From contig CALBSU010000156.1 in the NCBI GenBank assembly GCA_937967285.1, positions 1 through 7,872 on the forward strand: a DNA stretch of 7,872 bases, in the 5' to 3' direction. This document shows, piece by piece, positions 1 through 7,872 of this stretch. The translations under genes and the position numbers were made by a program. Below the pieces are notes generated by a model, which was given only the letters and a program-made list of their open reading frames with translations, did not search any database and was not told where the DNA came from. The number at the start of each line of letters is the position of its first letter. The stretch's first letter is position 1. Origin of the DNA: an uncultured Acidobacteriota bacterium. GTDB taxonomy: Bacteria; Acidobacteriota; Blastocatellia; RBC074.

Positions 1-7
1 GGGGATC

Positions 8-1367
<1,360 letters not shown>

Positions 1368-1373
1368 TGATTA

Positions 1374-1381
1374 CCACCTTT
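1374..1381 (-). promoter_or_regulatory. Ribosome-binding site of the thiolase gene
   Basis: AAAGGTGG on the minus strand, with six bases before the ATG at 1367. It is close to the Shine-Dalgarno consensus AAGGAGG and decides the start in favour of MNKSLMEP over the internal Met6. Confidence 0.8.
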
Positions 1382-1427
1382 CAGATATATCCGATCGCTT
1401 ACATGTATATATTAATGATGCAAAACG

Positions 1428-1455
1428 ATTATATCGGCTCGAGGCCCGCAATCAA
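1428..1455 (-). promoter_or_regulatory. Sigma70-type promoter of the thiolase gene
   Basis: On the minus strand a -35 box TTGATT (1455-1450) and a perfect -10 box TATAAT (1433-1428) are separated by 16 bp. Transcription would start near 1420, giving a 5' leader of about 50 nt before the ATG at 1367. The surrounding DNA is AT-rich compared with the genes. Confidence 0.72.
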
Positions 1456-1474
1456 AGATACAGCGAATGTATCT
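1456..1474. promoter_or_regulatory. 19-bp palindrome touching the thiolase -35 box, candidate operator
   Basis: A perfect 7-bp inverted repeat AGATACA / TGTATCT is separated by 5 bp (GCGAA). Its promoter-proximal end at 1456 directly adjoins the -35 hexamer at 1455. The size and symmetry suit a homodimeric helix-turn-helix regulator (the TetR family, for example, often uses 16-20 bp palindromes). Because it lies just upstream of -35 it could serve an activator or a repressor. No regulator gene is in the window, so the cognate protein is unknown. Confidence 0.5.
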
Positions 1475-1950
1475 CCGCGACGGGCTAAACTAATGAGGAT
1501 AAATTATCTTGCCGCGTCATTCTGCTTGTGATACTCTTCAGTTTGACGGAGCGAGACCTCACGGCGACAGCCTGTCAAGATCGCTCCCAACTACCGTCCG
1601 CACCCCGATTAAGCGGATTCCGTAAGGAAAACCAGGATCAAGGCTTGAATGCAGCCCCGCCTCAAGTTGTAGTTCCTTAATTTTGATACCTAGCCCGTCA
1701 CAGGCAATCTGATCTGGTCCGAGCGCCCGATGAAGATCGGCAGTCGCGCGGCGAGAGGTGCCGTCAATCGGATCGATTGATCTTTCATAGTTTCAGCCCC
1801 CGCTGACAGTGGTCCGGAAGAAGAGAAATTCCAATTAACCAGATTGTGCATCGTTCAGTAGATAGATGGGACGAAGCCGGTCTGTTCCAGCCCGCCGGAG
1901 AAAGTTGAATTAACCTTTAGCCGACGGGTTTCTGCAGGGGAGATGTTGTT
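1475..1950. other. Divergent intergenic region, no convincing gene
   Basis: About 475 bp between the thiolase promoter region and the surface-protein gene. It holds a 17-bp palindrome (TCAATC, 5 bp, GATTGA) at 1764-1780 and the octamer AATTAACC at 1833-1840 and again at 1908-1915. On the minus strand a 77-codon frame lacking any start codon is open from 1792 to 1562. I found no confident -35/-10 pair for the plus-strand gene, no tRNA, and no riboswitch I could recognise. The region must carry the surface-protein promoter, because the next gene upstream points away. Confidence 0.6.
1936..1942 (+). promoter_or_regulatory. Ribosome-binding site of the surface-protein gene
   Basis: AGGGGAG ends 8 nt before the ATG at 1951. 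It supports that start, although a second GGGAG sits 4 nt before the ATG at 1981 and would favour a product 10 residues shorter with a more ordinary signal-peptide n-region. Confidence 0.6.
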
Positions 1951-4900
1951 ATGTCCTTAAACCCTCACAATCGGGAGCTAATGAAATACTTGACCGAAAT
2001 GAAACTACTGCGAATCAACAGGAAGGTGATCAGGCAGTCGATTGCGGCTTTGGCCGTAGTGGCGCTGGTCTGCGCAGGAATGGCTGCCTGGCGAACGGCA
2101 TCGGCCGCGATCTTCAACACGGAACCGATCGTCGGTCCCGGGCTGCCGCTGGTCGGATCCAACGGTCCGAAGAGCGCCGCCAGCAGCAACAAGGCGGGCA
2201 GTCTGCTCATTTATGCGAAGTACACCAGCAGCGCGAACAGTCCGCAAGCGGCCAATACGCTGATCTCGCTGACCAACACCAATCCGAGCGACGGCGTATC
2301 GGTGCGGGTCTTCTTCGTCCATGACTGCCAGGTCGAGAGCATCTTTCTGAACATTGCCGGGAACCAGACGCGCTCGCTTCTGGCGAGCGACATCAATCCG
2401 GGCAACACTGGCTACGTGATCGCGACCGCGGTCGATTCCAACGGCTGGCCGACGCAGTTCAACTGGCTGATCGGAAGCGCGAGCCTGAAGGACGCCAACG
2501 GTCATGAATCGTCCTACAACGCGGTCAGCGTCTCGAAGCGGACGGGCGGTCCGGTGCCGGTGCTGGAGGGCGAGACGGAAGCCAAGATCAGGTTCAACGA
2601 CACGGATTACGACCGGCTGCCGCAGTTGATCGCGCTTGACAACATTCAGACTCAGAATCCGGGCGACGGCGCGCTGACCGAACGGACCGACGTTGCCGTA
2701 ATCAGCCCGCAGGCCAGTCTGAGCAACACACAGACGCAGAACCTTCAGTTCACGGCGGTTGCGTTCGACAACACCGGACGGCCGTATCCGAAGGTGGTCA
2801 GCGGCGGCTGCGGACTGAGCGGCGCCGTCAGCCAGATCTGGTCGGATCCGGCGCTCGACACCTTCATCGGGCCCGACAATCCGGGCTGGGGAAGATTTTC
2901 GGCGTCGATCGACAGCGCTCCGGTTCCGGTGCTCGGAATCAGCCTGACCGACGGGACGAACACTCCCCGCCACAATATCCGGCAGATGCAGGTTCTGAGC
3001 CGGCTCGACAGCTTCACGATGACCATGCCGGTCGCGGCGCCGGATTCGGCGGCCAACAATGTTGTGACGACCAATCTGCCCGATGCGGACGGCGGTTCGC
3101 TCGGCGCAAGCGAGATGAAGTCGGGAAGCGTGCTCTTCTACCCCCGCTTCACCAGCGGCATCTACGGTTCGTCGCGGATCAACATCACCAACACGCATCC
3201 GACGCAGAAGGCCCGTGTGAGACTCTTCTTCACGGGGCTCTTCGATACGCCGGGCGTGATCGAATCGGTGATTTCGGTCCTCCCCAACCAGACGCTTTCG
3301 ATCGATCCGAACGACTATTCGCCCAACCAGAAGGGGTGGGTCGTCGCGACCGTCATCGACGGCACCGCCAAGCCTGCCAACTTCAACTTTCTGATCGGCA
3401 GCGCGCAGGTGACTGAACAGACCGGTCTGCCCGCGGGGTACAACGCGATCGCGGTGGCCAAGAACTCAGCGGGCTCGGCCGCGGAGAATCCCGAGAATCA
3501 GACCGCCGAGATCCTCTTCAACGATGTCGAATACGATCGTCTGCCGGCCACGCTGGCGGTCAACGGACTTTTCAACCAGGTCGACAATACGACTTACGTC
3601 GGATACTTCAGGCCGCCGACCAGCCTGCTCGAGGCGCCGAACGCCCGCGGTTCGGTTCAGGTCACGGTGCATGACGAGCTGCTCGGCCAGTATTCGGCGA
3701 TCATGGGCAACATCGAGACAAGGATCGGTCTGATCCGGACCAGCATCCTCGCGCCTCCGATCGTCAGCACGCTGACACGCGGGACGAGGGGATGGCTCAA
3801 GATGGCTCCGGGATCGCCGATTCTGCCGTGGGTCAACAACAAGGCGGATCTCGCCTTCAGCGCCCAGATCGGAAGCGGCATCTGGAGCGGCGGCATCGGC
3901 GGCGGCCAGTCCTTCCATGTGCTGGCGCTGACCGACAGCTTCTCGATGATCACCAACGCCAACAATCCGAACAACAACGCGCCGGTGGCCAACTTCGAGT
4001 CGATTCCGGTCTATAACGAGGCGCGCGGGGTTCAGGGAACCATCGTCAGACTCGACGGACGTATCTCGACCGATCCCGATTCGGAAGATACGCTGAAGTA
4101 CAAATGGTTCGACGGCACCACACAGATCTCGACCGCGCCGGTATCTGATTACAGGCTCGGCCTCGGACTTCACTACATCAGCCTGGTCGTAACGGATTCG
4201 AGCGGTCAGGAGAGCGAGCCGAAGACGGCGATCGTCGATGTCAGCGACACGACGCCGCCGCAGATGAGCGGCATTCCGTCGGACATCACCAAGACGACGG
4301 GATCGTTCGCCGGCGTGGCGCTCAATTTCCCGCTGCCTTTCGCCTACGATATGGTCGACGGCATCGTAAACGTGACGGCTTCGAGGCGGCCCGGGAGCGT
4401 CTTCCCGATCGGCAAGACTGTGGTCACGTTCACGGCGCGCGACAACGCGGGCAACGAATCGAAGGCGACGATGACGATCAACGTCATCAAGGGGCTGGCC
4501 ACGCTGCCGACGATCGGCGGCATAGCCGGCAACAAGGCGCCTTACATGAACAACGTGAACGATCTGTATGTCGTGATCGGTAAGCCGCGTCAGATCATTC
4601 TGCAGGCGACCGAACCGGACAACGACCCGGTCGTGATCTCGCTTCAGAACGCTCCGTCGTGGGCGCGCATCACCTCGATCGATCCGGTGGCGCGAAAGGC
4701 GACGCTGGTCCTCAACCCGATGGAGGGCGATCAGGTGGTGGCGTCGAACGTTCGCATCGTCGCAACCGATACGAAGGGCGGCAGTTTCTCGACGCTGCCC
4801 TTCAGGATACAGATCAGCGACGTCGAGAACGATGAGACGGGCAGCGGCAGCGCACCCGGCGGGGGCGGCGGTGATCCCGGCGGGGGCGGCGGTGATCCGG

Positions 4901-5499
4901 GCGGCGGAGGAGGAGGCGGCGGCGATCCGACCAACAAGCCTCCGGTCGCTATGCCGGCGCAGATTCCGGCCACTGCACAGGCGACGTCGAAGTTCGGCGC
5001 GGTTATCCAGCTCGACGGTTCGCAGTCGAGCGATCCGGACGGCGATCCTCTGACCTATGTCTGGAAGGATGGCGAGCAGATCATCGCCGAGGGCGCGCTG
5101 ACCAGCGCGACTCTCGCGGTGGGACAGCACCTGATCACGCTGACGGTCTCGGACGGCAAGGGCGGGGTCAACACCAGCGCGCCTCAGGCAGTCGAAGTGC
5201 TGCCGCGGCCGCTGACGATCACCAGCGCCACACCGGCCAAGATCCCGAGGTTCAACATCGTCACGATGACGATCAACGGCACCGGGTTCAACTCCGGCAC
5301 GCAGATCAGGTTCGACTGCACTTCGTTCTGCAGCGGAGGATCCCAGGTCACGGTAACGATCAATTCGATCGAGGAAGACCGGATCGTCCTGACCGCGAAG
5401 ACGACCCAGAGCACGCCGCTCGGCAACCGCGACGTTGTCGCGACAAACCCGAACGGCACATCATTCAAACTCAGCCGCAGCAACTACGTTGCTCAGTAA
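1951..5499 (+). CDS. Large secreted multidomain surface protein with a duplicated N-terminal domain, PKD/HYR-like modules and an IPT/TIG-like end
   Basis: A 1182-residue exported protein of unknown function. A Sec signal peptide is visible: a basic n-region ([12 protein letters not shown]), a hydrophobic core at about 30-47, and a likely cleavage after the ASA near 50-52. The n-region is long from Met1, so Met11 (1981) or Met17 (1999) could be the true start. Two copies of a ~277-residue domain follow (83-358 and 392-669). Both open with GS-L-Y, carry a T-P-motif, LIGSA and FND--YDRLP, and end in DSF-M. I then see a PKD-like domain (678-764), a HYR-like domain (766-846), an Ig/cadherin-like domain (862-957), a Gly/Asp/Pro linker (969-993), a PKD domain with DPDGDPLTY (998-1084) and an IPT/TIG-like C-terminus (1087-1182). 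There is no LPXTG, lipobox or C-terminal membrane anchor. Such modules usually mediate adhesion or carbohydrate/protein contact outside the cell; that role is inferred. The gene stands alone, with a terminator after it. Confidence 0.9.
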   Translation: MSLNPHNRELMKYLTEMKLLRINRKVIRQSIAALAVVALVCAGMAAWRTASAAIFNTEPIVGPGLPLVGSNGPKSAASSNKAGSLLIYAKYTSSANSPQAANTLISLTNTNPSDGVSVRVFFVHDCQVESIFLNIAGNQTRSLLASDINPGNTGYVIATAVDSNGWPTQFNWLIGSASLKDANGHESSYNAVSVSKRTGGPVPVLEGETEAKIRFNDTDYDRLPQLIALDNIQTQNPGDGALTERTDVAVISPQASLSNTQTQNLQFTAVAFDNTGRPYPKVVSGGCGLSGAVSQIWSDPALDTFIGPDNPGWGRFSASIDSAPVPVLGISLTDGTNTPRHNIRQMQVLSRLDSFTMTMPVAAPDSAANNVVTTNLPDADGGSLGASEMKSGSVLFYPRFTSGIYGSSRINITNTHPTQKARVRLFFTGLFDTPGVIESVISVLPNQTLSIDPNDYSPNQKGWVVATVIDGTAKPANFNFLIGSAQVTEQTGLPAGYNAIAVAKNSAGSAAENPENQTAEILFNDVEYDRLPATLAVNGLFNQVDNTTYVGYFRPPTSLLEAPNARGSVQVTVHDELLGQYSAIMGNIETRIGLIRTSILAPPIVSTLTRGTRGWLKMAPGSPILPWVNNKADLAFSAQIGSGIWSGGIGGGQSFHVLALTDSFSMITNANNPNNNAPVANFESIPVYNEARGVQGTIVRLDGRISTDPDSEDTLKYKWFDGTTQISTAPVSDYRLGLGLHYISLVVTDSSGQESEPKTAIVDVSDTTPPQMSGIPSDITKTTGSFAGVALNFPLPFAYDMVDGIVNVTASRRPGSVFPIGKTVVTFTARDNAGNESKATMTINVIKGLATLPTIGGIAGNKAPYMNNVNDLYVVIGKPRQIILQATEPDNDPVVISLQNAPSWARITSIDPVARKATLVLNPMEGDQVVASNVRIVATDTKGGSFSTLPFRIQISDVENDETGSGSAPGGGGGDPGGGGGDPGGGGGGGGDPTNKPPVAMPAQIPATAQATSKFGAVIQLDGSQSSDPDGDPLTYVWKDGEQIIAEGALTSATLAVGQHLITLTVSDGKGGVNTSAPQAVEVLPRPLTITSATPAKIPRFNIVTMTINGTGFNSGTQIRFDCTSFCSGGSQVTVTINSIEEDRIVLTAKTTQSTPLGNRDVVATNPNGTSFKLSRSNYVAQ
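4855..4929 (+). repeat. In-frame tandem repeat encoding a Gly/Asp/Pro linker
   Basis: Two exact 21-bp units (4855-4875 and 4876-4896) are followed by an expanded, degenerate third unit (4897-4926) carrying extra GGN codons. The product is a PGGGGGD unit repeated, with eight glycines in the last copy. Because the unit is a multiple of three, slippage would change linker length without breaking the frame. It separates the Ig-like part from the final PKD and IPT-like domains. Confidence 0.9.
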
Positions 5500-5519
5500 T
5501 TGAACGGCTGAGACAACCG

Positions 5520-5559
5520 CGGGCCATGCGCATGCCAGCCATGCGCATGGCCCGATTTT
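5520..5559 (+). terminator. Intrinsic terminator after the surface-protein gene
   Basis: A perfect 15-bp stem (5520-5534 paired with 5540-5554) with a 5-nt CCAGC loop is followed by ATTTT. It starts 20 nt past the TAA at 5497-5499. Each arm contains CATGCGCATG, itself a palindrome, so the two arms are also direct repeats of each other over that stretch. The T-run is on the plus-strand side only, so it terminates the surface-protein transcript and insulates it from the permease operon. Confidence 0.88.
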
Positions 5560-5599
5560 CGCCCGGCCACAGATCCTCGCGCGACATTAATCTTTCCGT

Positions 5600-5627
5600 T
5601 TTACAGACTTCCCCATCAGTGTATAAT
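5600..5627 (+). promoter_or_regulatory. Sigma70-type promoter of the permease-oxygenase operon
   Basis: A -35 box TTTACA (5600-5605, one mismatch to TTGACA) and a perfect -10 box TATAAT (5622-5627) are 16 bp apart. Transcription would start near 5634, about 280 nt before the chosen ATG at 5915. It lies just after the preceding gene's terminator, as expected for an independent operon. Confidence 0.75.
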
Positions 5628-5633
5628 TTCAAA

Positions 5634-5914
5634 CTGTCGTGCGCGATTCGATATCCGTTTTCCCCTATGCCAATTCTCGTCTTCAACCACCTGAAAAGTA
5701 CGCTGCGGAGGTTCAATCCGGAGCCTGTTCGACTGCTCAGTCCTGTCCGGCCTGACTGGTCATTGCTACGGCGAACGTGCATAAGACGTGATTGATTAGG
5801 TGATCGTCCGCTTCAGGTAAAAAATGGATGCTGCCTCGGCAAGAGGTTTCCTTTGAAGGTGCTGCAGGGAGGGGAGAGGTCCGTCCGGGGCATCAATTAA
5901 CCGGGATCAACAGA
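5634..5914 (+). other. Long 5' leader of the permease-oxygenase operon
   Basis: About 280 nt of predicted untranslated leader. It contains a 42-codon frame beginning with ATG at 5667 (MPILVFNHL...) that has no ribosome-binding site, and a 10-codon frame at 5824-5856 (MDAASARGFL) preceded by AGGT. It also has a purine-rich Shine-Dalgarno-like run AGGGAGGGGAGAGG at 5866-5879 not followed by a start codon at usual spacing, and the octamer AATTAACC at 5895-5902. I recognise no known riboswitch and no ops/JUMPstart element (GGCGGTAG), which precedes some polysaccharide operons. Control in the leader is possible but unproven. Confidence 0.45.
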
Positions 5915-6748
<834 letters not shown>

Positions 6749-7669
6749 ATGGCTATGTCAATTAGAAGCCGGCTGGTCCATGCGGGTCGTCATTTCACGC
6801 CGACCTGGCGGTATCTCTTCAATCTGCGATCGACGATGGATTATCGGAGGTCGCCTGCACTGCTCTCCGCCGAACAGCGGCGGATCGTCGAGGGGCTGAA
6901 CCAAGACGGGATCGCGCTTTCGTCGGCTCATCGGCTGGAGGGCGCGGAGGAGATCTTCGACGAGCTGCGCCGGGCGGTCGATGAACTTGAGCGCGCTCAT
7001 TCCGCGTCTATCGACGAGGCGCGATCGCACGCTGAGACGCAGGATCTCGGGCGCAAGACATTTCTGCTGCAACTGCTCGGCGAGCGTCCGGCGCTCGATC
7101 CGGCGAGCGTCTACGCCCGGCTGGCGCTGCATCCGCAGGTCCTCGGAATCGCCAACGAATATTTCGGGATGTTCACGCAGGTCAGGTACTACAACATCTG
7201 GCACACGGTGACCACGCTGGGAGAGGCGCGCGAGTCCCAGCTCTGGCATCGCGACCGCGAGGACCATCTGATCCTCAAACTGTTCGTCTATCTGTCGGAC
7301 ATCGACGAAGGCGCCGGGCCGTTCACCTACGCTCCGGGAACGCATCTCAAGGGGTCGGTCATGGCGCGCCCCGAGACGTTCAACGAGAACGGCGTCGAGC
7401 GCTGGCGGGATGCGGAGATGGCCCGCATAGTTCCGGAGGAGAAGTGGATCCGCGCAACCGGCCCGACGGGAACTTTCGCCTTCGCCGATACGAGAGGCTG
7501 CCACAAGGGCGGACTGGCACGCGACAGGGATCGACTGGTCTACGTCTGCCTCTACACTTCCCCGACCTCCCAGGCACCTGAACTGTTCATTCGCCCCGGG
7601 AAGCTGCCGGATTTCGACCTCAGGGAGCAGAGCCTCGCGCTGAGGCCGCCGGTGAGGGGCGTCTTTGCG

Positions 7670-7672
<3 letters not shown>
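6749..7672 (+). CDS. Phytanoyl-CoA dioxygenase-like Fe(II)/2-oxoglutarate oxygenase
   Basis: A 307-residue soluble protein of the PhyH-like non-haem iron oxygenase type. These enzymes use O2 and 2-oxoglutarate to hydroxylate or otherwise oxidise a small substrate. The metal triad is visible: His167 and Asp169 in QLWHRDRED, and distal His252 in GCHKGG. Arg262 in RDRLVYVCLYTS, ten residues after the distal His, is a good candidate for binding the 2-oxoglutarate carboxylate. The segment LFVYLSDIDEGAGPFTYAPGTH (178-199) is the typical strand and loop after the HxD. The N-terminal ~100 residues are basic and helical-looking and may form a substrate lid. ATG 6749 follows the permease TGA directly; ATG 6755 (MSIRSR) is an alternative. 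The nearest GGAG is about 25 nt upstream, so translation is probably coupled to the permease. The context suggests a glycan or nucleotide-sugar substrate, but that is inference. Confidence 0.85.
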
Positions 7673-7787
<115 letters not shown>

Positions 7788-7847
7788 TACTCCTCGCTGC
7801 AATTCAAGATATGAAAGGTAACTGCTCAGCCCCCACTGGGAGTTCAA

Positions 7848-7862
7848 GCCCGCGGAGCGGGC
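7848..7862. repeat. Short GC-rich hairpin at the window edge, REP-like
   Basis: GCCCGC and GCGGGC pair around a 3-nt GGA loop, preceded by CAA and followed by GTCAGAAAAT. Just upstream at 7831-7839 is CCCACTGGG, a smaller palindrome. Short GC hairpins of this kind occur as dispersed REP-type elements in many genomes. Only one copy is visible here and the right context is cut off. Confidence 0.4.
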
Positions 7863-7872
7863 GTCAGAAAAT

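Noticed and set aside
1690..1788. 32-residue minus-strand frame (MKDQSIRLTAPL...) between thiolase and surface protein
   Set aside because: Short, only a poor GGGGG run upstream, and overlapping another open frame. Nothing distinguishes it from chance.
1860..1950. Cyclic-di-GMP riboswitch before the surface-protein gene
   Set aside because: The CGAAGCCGG stretch superficially recalls the GEMM core, but the conserved tetraloop/receptor and second stem sequence could not be found.
2005..3198. 397-codon minus-strand frame opposite the surface-protein N-terminal half
   Set aside because: Same antisense-shadow pattern, with no ribosome-binding site or family resemblance.
3466..5130. 554-codon open frame on the minus strand opposite the surface-protein gene
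   Set aside because: Its translation is an Arg/His/Asp-rich string without motifs, and the plus-strand frame carries a signal peptide and recognisable domains. High GC with codon bias produces such antisense frames.
5667..5795. 42-codon frame in the permease leader (MPILVFNHL...)
   Set aside because: No ribosome-binding site before its ATG and an Arg-rich, unstructured translation. Kept only as a note in the leader entry.
6758..7504. 248-codon minus-strand frame opposite the oxygenase
   Set aside because: The plus-strand frame has an intact HxD...H iron site; the antisense frame shows no motif.

Overview
The window looks like chromosomal DNA of a diderm (Gram-negative type) bacterium. The coding DNA is GC-rich, the promoters are sigma70-like, and there is a Wzm-type polysaccharide-export permease and a large Sec-exported surface protein. 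The surface protein's style (GS-L-Y opening, ITNT-P, FND--YDRLP blocks, then PKD/HYR modules) and the heptad repeats behind genes remind me of Acidobacteriota, perhaps Blastocatellia. That placement is an inference from memory, not a measured result.

Layout. Positions 9-176 hold a heptanucleotide inverted-repeat element whose right arm begins on the base after a thiolase stop codon. Positions 177-1367 (minus strand) encode a complete acetyl-CoA C-acetyltransferase. Its promoter is recognisable at 1428-1455, and a 19-bp palindrome at 1456-1474 touches the -35 box. Positions 1475-1950 are a divergent intergenic region with no convincing gene. Positions 1951-5499 (plus strand) encode a 1182-residue exported protein: signal peptide, two copies of a ~277-residue domain, PKD-like, HYR-like, Ig/cadherin-like, Gly-rich linker, PKD, and an IPT/TIG-like end. 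A strong intrinsic terminator follows at 5520-5559. A clear promoter at 5600-5627 then drives a ~280-nt leader, an ABC-2 permease of the O-antigen/capsule export class (5915-6748), and, with no gap (TGA-ATG), a phytanoyl-CoA-dioxygenase-like Fe(II)/2-oxoglutarate oxygenase (6749-7672). A second heptad inverted repeat starts at that gene's stop codon, and a short REP-like GC hairpin lies at the right edge.

How the genes fit together. There are three separate transcription units. The thiolase is central carbon metabolism (acetoacetyl-CoA, fatty acid or polyester pathways) with its own promoter and putative operator. The surface protein is a stand-alone unit ended by its own terminator. The permease and oxygenase form a tightly coupled pair, suggesting that the oxygenase acts on the glycan, or glycan precursor, that the permease helps export. 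The ATPase partner of the permease is not in the window.

The most unusual material is non-coding. Two elements built from 7-bp tandem units, GTAGAAA-type and CTGGAAA-type, are arranged as facing arms and each abuts the stop codon of an unrelated gene. The two heptads differ at only two of seven positions, and both have GGC/GCA-bearing variants. They look like members of one repeat family that sits in gene 3' ends.
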